DNA of 64,000 bases from Chelonoidis abingdonii (Eukaryota; Chordata; Testudines; Testudinidae), in the NCBI RefSeq assembly GCF_003597395.2, contig NC_133771.1:60636367-60700366 (forward strand). Reading direction: 5' to 3'. Within the stretch, counting starts at the first letter, position 1. Every line of letters starts with the position of its first letter. Below are positions 12,510-22,815 of the stretch, piece after piece. The translations under genes and the position numbers were made by a program. The notes beneath the pieces were generated by a model. That model searched no databases. It saw nothing but the letters and a program-made list of their open reading frames with translations, and was not told the origin of the DNA.

Positions 12510-14008
12510 GCTTGTGGACCACTATGATCCCCGGATCCCTTTCTGCAGTACTCCTTCCTAGACAGTCATTTCCCATTTTGTATGTGTGCAACTGATTGTT
12601 CCTTCCTAAGTGGAGTACTTTGCATTTGTCCTTATTGAATTTCATCCTATTTACTTCTGGCCATTTCTCCAGTTTGTCCAGATCATTTTGAATTACAGTC
12701 CTGTCCTCCAAAGCACTTACAACCCCTCCCAGCTTGGTATCATCCACAAATTTTATAAGTGTACTCTTTATGCCATTATTTAAATCATTGATGAAGATAT
12801 TGAACAGAACCGGACCCAGAACTGATCCCTGCGAGGCCCCACTTGTTATGCCCTTCCAGCATGACTGTGAACCACTGATAACTATTCTCTGGGAACGGTT
12901 TTCCAACCAGTTTTGCACTTATCGTAGCTCCATCTAGGTTGCATTTCCCTAGTTTATTTATGAGAAGGTCATGTGAGACAGTATAAAAAGTGTTACTAAA
13001 GTCAAAATATACCACGTCTACCACTTCCCCCCTATCCACGAGGCTTGTTACCCTGTGAAAGAAAGCTATCAGGTTGGTTTGACATGATTTATTCTTAACA
13101 AATCCATACTGACTGTAACTTATCACCTTATTATCTTCTAGATGTTTGCAAATTGTTTGCTTAATTATTTGCTCCATTAGCTTTCCAGATACAGAAGTTA
13201 AGACGAGTGGTCTGTAATTCTTGGGTTGTCCCTTATTTCCCCTTTTCTAGATTGGCACGATATTTACCCTTTTCCAGTCTTCTGGAATCTCTCTCATCTT
13301 CCATGACTTTTCAAAGATAATCACTAATGGCTCAGATATCTCCTCAGTCAGCTCCTTGAGTATTCTAGGGTGCATTTTATCAGGCCCTGGTGACTTGAGA
13401 AATCTAACAGGTCTAAGTAATTTTTAACTTGTTCTTTTCCTATTTTAGCCTCCGATCCTACCTCATTTTCATTGGCATTCACTAAGTTAGATGTCCAATC
13501 ACCACCAATCTTCCTGGTAAAAACTGAAACAAAGAAGTTATTTAGCACTTCTGCCATTTCCACATTTTCTGTTATTGCTTTTCCTGCCTCATTGAGTAAT
13601 GGGTCTACCCTGTCCTCTTGCTTCTAATGTATTTGTAGAATGTTTTCTTGTTACCCTTTATGTCTGTAGCTAATTTGATCTCGTTTTGTGCCTTGGCCTT
13701 TCTAATATTTGTATTATTTGTTTACGTTCATCCTTTGTAATTTGACCTAGTTTCCACTTTTTGTAAGACTCTTTTTTGATTTTTAGATCATTGAAGATCT
13801 TCTGGTTAAGCCAGAGTGGTCTCTTGCCATACTTGCTATCTTTTCTACACAGAGGGATAGTTTGCTCTTGTGCCCTTAATAATGTCACTTTGAAAAACTG
13901 CCTACTGTCTTCAAATGTTTTTTTCCTGAGACTTGTTTCCCACAGGATCTTACCTACTTAACTCCCCGAGTTTGGTAAAATCTGCCTTCTTGAAATCCAT
14001 TGTCTTTA

Positions 14009-15340
14009 CAGTAACTCCTCACTTAATGTTGAAATTACATTCCTGAAAAATGCAACTTTAAGCAAAACAATGTTAAGCAAATCCAATTTCCCCATAAGAA
14101 TTAATGTAAATATGCGGGGGTTAGGTTCCAGGGAAACCTAACCATATATATACAGTAAAAGTTTTAAACAAACATTTTAATGCTGGTACACAGCAATGAT
14201 GATTATGAAGCTTGGTTGAGGTGGTGAAGTCAGTGAGTAGGATATTTCCCAGGGAATGCCTTACTGCTAAATGATGAATTAGCACTCAGCTGAGCCCTCA
14301 AGGGTTAACCCATTGATGTTAATTTAGCCTCACACTCTACAAGACAGCACGAATGGAGGGAGGGAGACAGCATGGCAGAGAGAGACAGAGATACGTACTG
14401 TGTGTGAGAGACAAACGCATTGCCCTTTTAAGTGTGCTGATGCTGCTCTAAGTACATTGCCCTTTAAAGTAGATCAGCAAGTTCAGACGGCAGCTGCTGC
14501 CAGCAAGCTTCCTCCATCCTGACTCCTGTCGTGTTCCCCCCAGCTCTATGGAGATGGGGTAAGCAGGGTGCAGGAGCAGAGGGAGGGGGACACCCTGACA
14601 TTAGTCCCCCCTTCCCCCACCCGCACAGCAAGCGGGAGGCTCCGGGGAGCAGCTCCAAGGCAGAGGGCAGGAGCAGCACACGGCAGTGAGGGAAGGGACA
14701 GATGAACTGCTGGCAACTGATAGCCTGCTGGCAAGGCTGGCGCTACCATTTAGGTGACCTAGGCAATGGCCTAGGGCTCCAGAATTTTTGAGGGGTGCTA
14801 TTTTGCCGGGGGAGGGGGGTGGCACGCGGGCCGGGGGACCTACCGCAGTGATGCCGGCAGACAGTCTGCTGCTGTGAAGGTCCAGCGGAGCTGCCGCAGT
14901 CATGACTGCGGACGGTGCGCTGGTCTAAAGGCTCCGGCGGACCTACTGCAGTGATGCCAGTGGCAGGTCCACCGGAGCCTTTAGACCAGCGGACCGTCCA
15001 CTGCTATCACTGCGGCAGCTCTACCGGAGCCGCGGAGGGCGGCGAAACGGCCGTGTGCCTAGGGCGTCAGAAACCCTGGCGCCGGCCCTGCCTGCTGCGA
15101 GGCTGCCACACAGGGAACTTAGGGGAGCCGATGGGGGGCTGCTGGTCCACCCTGGTTCCAAGCCCCCACCAGCTAGCTCCATTGGGCTGCTCTTCATGCA
15201 AGTAGTGGACAGAGCAGGTAGCTGCCAAATGACACTATAAGGGAGCATTGCGCAACTTTAAACGAGCATGTTCCCTAATTGATCAGCAACATAATAACGG
15301 AACAACGTTAACTGGGACGACTGTAAGTGAGGAGTTACTG
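14009..15340. mobile_element. Tigger/pogo-like non-autonomous DNA transposon
   Basis: The terminal inverted repeats are clear: the left end is CAGTAACTCCTCACTTAATG and the right end is the complement, gtaagtgaggagttactg. A TA dinucleotide lies on both sides (14007-14008 and 15341-15342), the Tc1/mariner/pogo target duplication. The second TIR stretch, aagcaaaacaatgttaagc, mirrors aacaacgttaactggg. It sits inside the CR1 at 12510-15377 and is itself interrupted at 14732-15090. Open frames inside are artefacts of the GC-rich middle, and no transposase is encoded. Confidence 0.88.
14732..15090. mobile_element. hAT-like element with long internal hairpin, nested
   Basis: It is flanked by cctgctgg (14724-14731) and cctgctgc (15091-15098), an 8-bp duplication with one mismatch. 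The termini are CAAGGCTGGCGCTACC on the left and, reverse-complemented, CAGGGCCGGCGCCAGGG on the right. A near-perfect inverted repeat fills 14886-15026: cgctggtctaaaggctccgg pairs with ccggagcctttagaccagcg. The element at 32129 has the same kind of termini. Confidence 0.8.
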
Positions 15341-15377
15341 TATTTTGCTGTTCTCTCTCCTACCATTCCTTAGAATG

Positions 15378-15702
15378 TGTAAATAAAACTAATTACACTA
15401 AGAAAATGCCCAGACTCCACAGCAGTGATTTCTCCTCCTGTTCAAAAATGACCTGCAGACTCAACATCTGCTCCCACTCAGCAAAGGGGTGACATTACTT
15501 TAGCATTGCATAAGAGTGAAGTAAACAGTTGATTAATATTCCATAGTTTGTGTGGCCCTGAAAACAGCCTCATGCAGGCTTCCTCAACCATACATCAAAA
15601 TCAAGGAGCACTGTGGGGCAGGTCTGTGTGACTAGCACCTGGCTGATTGTAGAAGCCTAGAGGATACTAGGTTTTAGAATGCTACAATGTTAATGTTACA
15701 AC
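15378..15702. other. non-coding stretch, nothing recognised
   Basis: No supported gene or repeat class. Confidence 0.5.
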
Positions 15703-15964
15703 TTAGGATCTGTCTACACCAAAAACACTGCAGTAGCACAGCTGCAGCACTTCAGCTGCACCGCTGTAGTGCTTCAGTGTAGACACTACATACATCAACG
15801 GGAGGGATTCTCCATCAGCATAGGTAATCCACTTCCCCAAGAGGCGGGAGCACTGGCTGTACCTGGGTTTCGCCAACATAGCTACGTCTCTCAGGGGTAT
15901 GGATTTTTCACACCCCTTAGAGATATAGTTATGCCAAGTAAGTTCCCAGTATAGACCAGCCTTT
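15703..15964. mobile_element. non-autonomous DNA transposon (tgtctacac family)
   Basis: The left end gatctgtctacacc is mirrored by agtatagaccagc at the right end. Internal inverted pieces are still legible: tgtagtgcttcagtgtagac with its partner, catcaacgggagggattctc with catcagcataggtaatcc, and tatggatttttcacacccct with a complementary half. This many-palindrome structure is typical of MITEs that end in tgtctacact. I could not identify a target duplication. Confidence 0.7.
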
Positions 15965-17197
15965 AGATGCATGACTTATGTTTACACTGCCAGTTTTCTT
16001 GTATCTGTTTTTACTCTTTCTGTAGCAGTGGACACACCATATAGGAGATAACCTCTAGATCAAACAAAGAGGACTAAGGGGCCTTTTATACCTTTGCCTC
16101 TCTGTTTGGTGAATAGATGGCATGTAGTTTAAAGCTCTCCTTTTTTGTCTCCTGCCTGGACCTGTCAGTATGTTGAAAAAAAAATCAGAAGATATGGCCC
16201 AGATTAACCCCACATCTGTAGGGGTTGCAACGTAGCTCTCTTAGGTTCCATGAGGCAGTTGCAACCAAGAAGAGCTTCATTCCCTAGGTATCAGTCATAC
16301 CATTGCACAACCTCTGATGTTCAGCTTTAACATACATATCTGGGGCTCCATAGAAACCCTGAGAATGATGACTGCCTGGTGTCTCTCACATTCTTCAGCC
16401 TCATCCATTTTTATGGGTTACATTGTCTGACTCCAGGGTCTCTGAGCAGACCGAGGATTACAGGTAGTTTGCACTGTTTTGTTGTTATTCCTGGTAGCGT
16501 TTGTGCTGCCAGGAGCCTGCAATGAATCTGGACCAACAACTTGATTGTGTTAGATCCCTGGTCCTCTGAAGTAATCTTGTTATTATACCCCCTTGTGATT
16601 TGGTGTAAAAAAGATAAATAATGCAGAGTGAATTACAAGCCAATAGACCAAATTGTTTAGTCAAAAGCTGATTTTTTTTGACTTCATTATTTTCATATAA
16701 GCAAATAAGATTTAAAAAAAAATTAGAACTTTTTAAAAAGCTGTATATTTTGAATAACTTAAACATTATTGTTGAAAAGTGTAGCCAATTTTGGACCACA
16801 CTTGTGGTTTGTTATTTAGAATGTTCAAGAGACCAGCTAACTAAGTTTAGCCAAATGTATTCCCTAAATACAAAACAGTAGAATATGGAAAAGAGACATA
16901 CATGCCCTCTTTCTGGGAAGCAATTCTTATCTCACAGTACGTTCAGCTTACACTGAAGGTGTACGTCAAAGATACACGCTCAAATCCACTTCTGTTTATA
17001 TTTCTTGTAACTTTAAGTTTAAGCTACTAGTTTGTGCCAGTTTTGTCCTGGGTACCTTCCTATCCCTTTCCCATATTTCATTTTGAATACTACATTCCAA
17101 GTGTTGATGAGCCATAAAAGTACTTCCTAACTCTACTTGGTACAAAGAATTCATGCATCTTTGATTTGACAAGTTTCCTACTAGTATTCCTGATAAG
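15965..17197. other. non-coding stretch, nothing recognised
   Basis: Two overlapping opposite-strand open frames at 16485-16881 are AT-rich, lysine/leucine-rich chance frames. No gene or repeat class could be supported. Confidence 0.5.
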
Positions 17198-18450
17198 GTC
17201 TCAGTATTGTGTCCAGTTCTAGATGCCACATTTCAGGAAAGATGTGGACAAATTTGAGAAAGTCCAGAGGAGAGCAACAAAAATGATAAAAGGTCTAGAA
17301 AAAATGAGCTATGAGGAAAGTTTGAAATAAATTGGTTTATTTAATCTGGAGAAGAGAAGATTGAGGAGGGACATGATAGTTTTCAAGTACATAAAAGGTT
17401 GTTACAGGGAGGAGGGTGAAATATTGTTCCCGTTAAACTCTGATAATAAGACAAGAAGCAATGAGCTTAAACTGCAGCAAGGGAAGTTTAGGATAGAGAT
17501 TAGGAAAAAATTCCTGTCAGGGTAGTTAAGCACTGGAACAAATTGCTGAGGGAGGTTGTGGAATTGCTGTCATTGGACGTTTTTAAGAACAGGTTAGACA
17601 TACACCTGTCAGGAAGGGTCTAGTTATTACATAGTCCTGCCTTGAGTGCAGGGGACCGGAGTGTGTTGCCAATGTTATAATCACACAAAACCGAACACTC
17701 CTGTCACAGCCCTTCTCTGAGGCCCTGCCCATTTCCCGCACCTTCTCAGAGGCCCCGCCCTGCTCACTCCAATCCTCCCTCCGTCGTTCACTCTTCCTCA
17801 CCCTCACTCACTTTTACTGGGGTGGGGTTTGGATGAGGGGTTTGGAGTGTAGGAGGGGGCTGGGGAAGGGGGTTGAGGTGTGGGGGCATGAGGGCTCTGG
17901 CTGGGGTGGGGCCAGCAATAAGGGATTTGGGGTGCAGGAGAGGGCTCCAGGCTGGGCCAGGGGGTTAGGGTCCAAAGGGGAGCAGGGTTCCTGCAGTGCT
18001 TACCGTGGCTCCAAGAAAGCAGCCACCAGGTCCCTTCAGCCTCTAGGTGCATGGGCAGCCAGGTGCCTCTGCATGGTGTGCACTGCCTTTGCACCCGCAG
18101 GCACTGTCCCTGCCTAGCAGCTCCCATTGGTTGCGGTTCCCAGCCAATGGGGTCTAGGGGGGCAGTGCTTGGTGCAGGGGCAGCATGTGGAGCCTCCCAG
18201 TCTCTGGCTGCCCTAGTGCCTTGGGGCTGCAGGGACCTGGCAGCCGCTTCCGGGAGCAGCGCCGAGCCAGGGAAGGTTGGGAGCCTGCCCTAGCCCCAGG
18301 CCCCTGCTGCGCCACCATCTGGACTTTTAACGGCCTGGTCGGCAGTGTCGACTGGAGCCACTAAGGTCCCTTTTTGAACAGGAGTTCCTTCCGTTCCTGG
18401 ACTAGATGACCTGTCAAGGTTCCTTCCAGTCCTACACTTCTTTGACTCTA
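17198..18450 (+). mobile_element. CR1 LINE 3' end, plus strand, interrupted
   Basis: The left part (17198-17659) reads through the end of CR1 ORF2: gtgtccagttctagatgcca, then agtccagaggagagcaacaa, gaggagggacatgatagt and aacaggttagacat. The CR1 3' end, actagatgacctgtcaaggt, resumes at 18401 and ends near 18450. The 741-bp piece between (17660-18400) is foreign. Confidence 0.88.
17660..18400. mobile_element. GC-rich insertion inside CR1
   Basis: The surrounding CR1 sentence (gcaggggaccgg / actagatgacc) is interrupted precisely here. The left end, gtgtgttgccaatgttataa followed by cacacaaaaccgaacac, and the right end, ggtccctttttgaacaggag, bound a GC-rich centre with repeated ggggtttgg-type strings. 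It is most likely a non-autonomous DNA transposon, inferred from size, lack of coding and the clean excision point. TIRs and target duplication are not clear. Confidence 0.6.
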
Positions 18451-18628
18451 ATGCCAAAGCTGACTTCAGCTTTGCAAAGTGTAGTGGGATATGGTGAATG
18501 GAATTGTGGGAAGAGCATAATACATTAATTTAGCATAACTTCCCAACACTTTAGGGGTATAATGTATATTATATTAATACCATGCATGTAGTACCTATTA
18601 ATGTGGTGTTTACTATGCCTAACACATT

Positions 18629-19066
18629 GTAGGAATGTAGACTGACTGAATTAAACATGGGGGAGGCCTTATTTCTTGGAAGACAGGAATACGGGGGTAA
18701 ATTAATTAGCAGGCTGAAAATGGAATATTTGCGCTAAGATAAGTAAATGGATTAGTAAGATAAGAGGCAGAACTGTACACAGCATGCTGTACAGGGATTG
18801 ATTCTTACAAAGTAACTAAGCCAATCACAAAATGTGTTATGCAGTGTATAGTTAATGCAATGAGATGTGTAAATGTATGTGGAAGGGAGAGGTTTGCTGT
18901 GTGACTTTGGATGTGTGGTATGCACTACCCTCAGGCCTCCCCATGCTTTAGTCTAATCAGCTCAGAGTAGCTTTGCTGTATGCCAAATAAACGAAACTGA
19001 GTGATGAGACTGGAGTCAAACTGAGTTCTTGGGGAACTGAGTGGAAGAGTCTCAGGGAGACCCCAA
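18629..19066 (+). repeat. possible solo LTR
   Basis: The segment begins tgtaggaatgtag and ends agaccccaaca, so it has TG...CA ends. A polyadenylation-like aataaa at about 18986 lies 80 bp before the end, as in LTRs. No clear flanking duplication, primer-binding site or internal coding region is visible. Confidence 0.35.
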
Positions 19067-19334
19067 CACACACGTACTGGCTGGTAACATGAACACCAAT
19101 AATTCTGGAAGCTCAGTGTTTCACTTCAGGTCATATTTATTAAATGTTTCTTTTCTAGCGTGCATGAAACATTCCAATACATTACTTCATGCACTAGAAG
19201 TAAAAATAGATCTCTGCTAAAACAGAAGTATGAGTGTGTATGAAAATGTCTTTTATTTTACCAGTGCACAAAAGCAGAATTTTAGAAGTTTAGTTCTCAA
19301 CTAGACACATCTGGCTGGTACATTTGGAACATCT

Positions 19335-19735
19335 CAGTACATCCAGTTTGAGGCTCTTTCCTGGAGGTCCTATTGGCAGCTGGTTGGCCCACTGGCCCTA
19401 GTTAAGCCATCAGCAAGAATGGGAAACTGTCCAAGCAACTGGGATCCAACCTGCTCCCACTCCCCTGCCTTGACTTCCTGGCATCCTGACCTGGCTTGAC
19501 TCCTGGCGTCTGACTTGTGGTACTGATCTCGTTTGATTCCTGCCTCTGACCCTGGTATACTGAGTGGCCTGACTTTGGTTACTGACTTGTGGTTCTGATC
19601 CCAAGTTTGTCTCCTGCTTCTGATGTCCCAGTGTCCTGACCCAGCTGACTCTCAACTCCTGTCTTGTGACTGAGGGCTCTGGCTCTGACCGCTAGTCCTG
19701 GCTGCTCATGACCCAACCATGACACAGTGTTGGTG
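19335..19735. repeat. degenerate CTGACT-rich repeat
   Basis: Strings such as cttgactcctgg, tctgacttgtggt, ctctgaccctgg and actgacttgtggttctgatc recur irregularly through about 300 bp. Open frames on the minus strand (19410-19860) are low-complexity products of this repetition. The class is unresolved. Confidence 0.45.
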
Positions 19736-19739
19736 TACT

Positions 19740-20110
19740 GGTTTAAATTCTTATATGGCACCCTCACCATGGCATCTAAGTTATCTAAAAGTATCCTATG
19801 AATTCTGGATTTGACCATCACTAGAAGGATATTGTCCAACAAATGACACTTGTCATTCAACAGTAGCTCATTTTCAGTGATATCAAAGGCAGCTGAGAGA
19901 TTACCTTGGACATTTAATTTTTGTCCACCAGAAGGAAATCAGTAGTAAGACCAGGGAAGACTTCATACCATACCTGGGCCTAAAACCTGACTGACAAGGA
20001 TCCAGGAAATCTGAGGGCTCCAGGTGATGCCAAAGTGGCTTTACCTCCAGCTTTTCTATAAATGTGTCAAATAAAGAGAAGACCACAGACAGGATAATAA
20101 TCGGTTAAAA
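19740..20110 (-). mobile_element. L2-type LINE reverse-transcriptase remnant
   Basis: The minus-strand frame at 19901-20086 contains LDPCQSGFRPRYGMKSSLV, close to the LINE2-family RT motif (FQSGFRPG-x-GTETAL). It is followed, after a frame break, by LSAAFDITENELL near 19860-19890, matching the LSAAFDT RT motif. CR1 elements use different wording at these positions, so L2 or a near relative is preferred. It is strongly decayed. Confidence 0.7.
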
Positions 20111-20845
20111 CGCAACATCAAGAGATTGACCAGTAATTGCTGTTCTTTAGAATGTAAACTTTTGGGGGGAGGGATTCCCTTATTTTTAGCACAATTTATG
20201 CATTATACAGTTCTAAATAAGTCATAGCAGTCCTGTTTGGTAACACGGTGCATGTTTAATTATACTTGGAGGGATACATCCAGAAATAATTTAAGGAAAA
20301 AGTCAGTTGCAATTTCTGCCCCCTTACTAGTTAGGAAACATTGGTGCTGATTTCTGCTACATGCACCTTTTAATGCACAGGTGATTGAACTAGTCCTAAG
20401 TTGTGTTATTTCATTAGAAAAAAGTAGATCTGGTGAGATCATTTTAAGCATAAGTTAATTGTTTCCTTACCTTAAATAACATTCAGCTTTTGCAGCTGTT
20501 TAGTCACTAGGGAGGGACCTGGCTTCATGTGCCTTTGTGCATCTGTCAACTAAATTAGAGATCTAAATGAAAAATCTAGCATTCATGAGAATTATGTGCA
20601 TTTGGGACACTCCCTAGAGGACTGTGTGTAACAAAAACATGAATGGACTAGAATGAAATACTGCATGTTCATCTTTGACAGATATAATCCTGCTCCAATG
20701 TAAGGAGAAGGCCTTTGTCTGTAGCCATATTGTAAGGCCTAAAGCCTGAGGCTTTTGTTTGCAGCCAGATTAAAAGAGCAGCTGAGCAGCAGGAAGTCAC
20801 ATCCTCATATTCTATCTAAATTCCATTAAAACAATGTAATATCAG
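20111..20845. other. non-coding stretch, mostly unrecognised
   Basis: A faint SINE-tail resemblance (tagaatgtaaacttttgggg, then agcacaattt) occurs at about 20149-20210. Otherwise no gene or repeat class could be supported. Confidence 0.45.
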
Positions 20846-20847
20846 GC

Positions 20848-21677
20848 TGTTAAGAAGGAGACCCCGTCCTAATAGCACTCCCTATCACCAGATAAAGAAA
20901 CAGATCTTAAGATGGTTAAAGAAAACTTAGTTTATAGCATCCTGTCTAGCAAGAAATCACTTATCAATAGCTGTAGTTGTAAACCCTCATTTCTTTATTG
21001 TTTTGTCATTATGATCCTCGTTTCTCTATTGTTTGTCTGTGTGATCTCTGTCTGGTTCTTTGATTATTTCTGTCTGTTACATAATTAATTTTGCTAAGTG
21101 TAAATTAATTAAGGTGGTCGAGTAGGATTGGTTAGAGAATTTTGTTTTAATATGTTAGCATTGGTTAGTAAAATTTTAGTATAATGATTGGTTAAGGTAT
21201 AGCTAAGCAGGGCTGGAGTTTCACTGTATAAACTGGGCCCAAAAGAGAGTTCTTTGGGTACCAACTCCAGGACACAGCCCCAAAGATCAGAGCTACCAGA
21301 TCTCAACACTCTGCCAATGACACTGTGGAGAAACGGGAGTCCCCCCAGATGGACTTGATCCTGACTGGCCAGCAGGGAAAAATTCATCTCTTTTATGTGG
21401 AGTGGTGAGCATTGTATGTATGGTATGTGCATTCTCTTTTTGGTGATTGTTAATATATAGAGGTTATATAGGATATTATTGTGTAAGGTTCTTTCACTGG
21501 TAAAAGGCCCCGCAAACCTGCAGAGTGTAAGATTATGCTTGAGCCCACAGAAGGGTGAGGGTGGGTACCTGAATTGACAGGGGTACGCCTGAGCCTTAGG
21601 GACAGGGTAAGGGTGGGTGCCCCTAGAGTGTGTGAGTAACAGAGAATTTTGTGCGGGTAACACCAGTTCTATTCACA
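20848..21677 (+). repeat. LTR-like block
   Basis: The block starts tgttaagaaggagacc and ends ctattcaca, giving TG...CA ends. It has a TATA-like ctgtataaactgg at about 21224 downstream of repeated attggtta strings (21127, 21161, 21186). The longest open frame of the window, 184 codons on the minus strand at 21109-21663, lies across it and shows no recognisable domain, so I read it as a shadow. No target duplication was found. Confidence 0.4.
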
Positions 21678-21844
21678 TCATGTAAAGCAAAACTGTACTC
21701 ATTTTCCTCAGACTTGCCTGTGCTATATAATTAAGTTACAGGGAGTGCCGCTGATGGACCTCAGTCCTTTCCATCATCTTCTGTATTTCCATGCAGTAAT
21801 CAGACGACAAGATGATGATAATATGAAAGTAGAATGAATTATAT

Positions 21845-22219
21845 TGTGAAAATAGAAAGGATTAAAGAAATGCTGTCTGTACCTTTAAGCAAAACTGTTG
21901 GAATGCTGCAATCCAGGTGTCAGGAATACAGACATTAACCATAGAACAATTGCATCGTTTAAGGGCAATTGGTGAAGTATTAGCCTTAGATCGATAAGAG
22001 TTAGTAAGGAAGTAGGATATGCATGCTGTGCCCCAGGTGAGTTTTCCTGTCTGTTGCTTTCTTTGTCCCTTTGTCTAAACTCCTGCCCTTTTATCTGTAT
22101 AAATAAGACTGTTTGGGTCTTGCATGGCCACTCACATTATCTGGGTGTTATTGGCAGAGCGCTGCGCTAATAAAACAGAGTGGTCTGACAAATTGTGAGT
22201 CCTGATTCTAACTTTGACA
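21845..22219 (+). repeat. probable solo LTR
   Basis: The order expected of an LTR is present. TG start (tgtgaaaatag, or tgttggaatgctgc at 21896), then a TATA-like tgtataaataagac at about 22096, then a polyadenylation signal ctaataaaac at about 22168, and an end at ctaactttgaca. No internal retroviral sequence follows, so it appears solo. The left edge is uncertain. Confidence 0.5.
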
Positions 22220-22727
22220 ATGATAATCTGGGAGAGAATAGCAAGCTCTGTTGTCATCAGATGAATTCAATAAGCTCTGTGGCAGCTTTAGGTCCAAACC
22301 AATGGCTGAATCAATGAGGGTGCAGAGAAGTATTCCTGCTGCACTCTCTTCCACAGGAATCCTGCCACTGCAAGACAGAGCAGGATTCCCCAGGATCCAG
22401 GCCAAGGTGATGCTCTGTAAGGGTCACTTTGATGCTCCACTGAGCAGGATCATGGTGCATGCTTATTAGATGCTGATGTTGTTCTCTGATCTGCTGGCCA
22501 TGGCCCCTTAGGTTGGTGTACCACTGAGTGCATTCCCGTATGCTAGAGAGGGATGCTACCTAACAGTTCGTGTGAGTGGGAATCTTGTCCTGCCTTTCCC
22601 TCCTTTTGTGTGTTAGCCCTTAACTAGCATGCTTCTTTGCTTACTTTTTAGCAGACAAGATGTGTCAACTCCTCAGTTTGGGCAATTTGTTTTTTATTTG
22701 TTGGTTTCTCTAATTTGCTTTTTGTTA
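22220..22727. other. non-coding stretch, nothing recognised
   Basis: Opposite-strand open frames at 22208-22469 have no recognisable domain, and no repeat class could be supported. Confidence 0.5.
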
Positions 22728-22815
22728 GAGAGACAAGGTGGGTGATGTAATGTCTTTTATTGAACCAACTTCTGTTGATGGGAGAGACAAGCTTTCGAAC
22801 TTACAAGGAGCTCAC
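22728..22815. repeat. dispersed repeat fragment (copy also at 8406)
   Basis: ggtgggtgatgtaatgtctt and ttattgaaccaacttctgtt match the 8406-8475 fragment. This copy extends further, with gagacaagctttcgaactta. A 75-codon open frame starting at 22738 reads through it and is an artefact of the repeat. Confidence 0.6.

Larger units (their letters stand above)
12510..15377 (-). mobile_element. CR1 LINE, minus strand, interrupted by nested transposons
   Basis: On the minus strand this reads as CR1 ORF2. The RT core is at 12445-12918 (GASQGSVLGPVLFNIFINDL, then KFVDDTKLGG, the family's F-x-DD catalytic motif). An upstream RT block is at 12785-13177 (SQYGFVKNKSCQTNLIAF and VVDVVYFDFSNTF). A frameshift separates the two. 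The linker region at 13348-13563 and a [18 protein letters not shown] segment at 13670-13888 follow. The CR1 is split at 14008 by a Tigger-like element and resumes at 15343, where the sentence ccattgtcttta / ttttgctgttctctc joins. The 3' end is truncated. Confidence 0.92.

Noticed and set aside
14464..15248. Clustered open frames on both strands
   Set aside because: They lie in the GC-rich middle of the Tigger-like element and its nested hairpin. No transposase motif is present.
21109..21663. 184-codon minus-strand open frame, the longest in the window
   Set aside because: No recognisable domain, low-complexity patches, no splice or promoter context, and it overlaps an LTR-like block.
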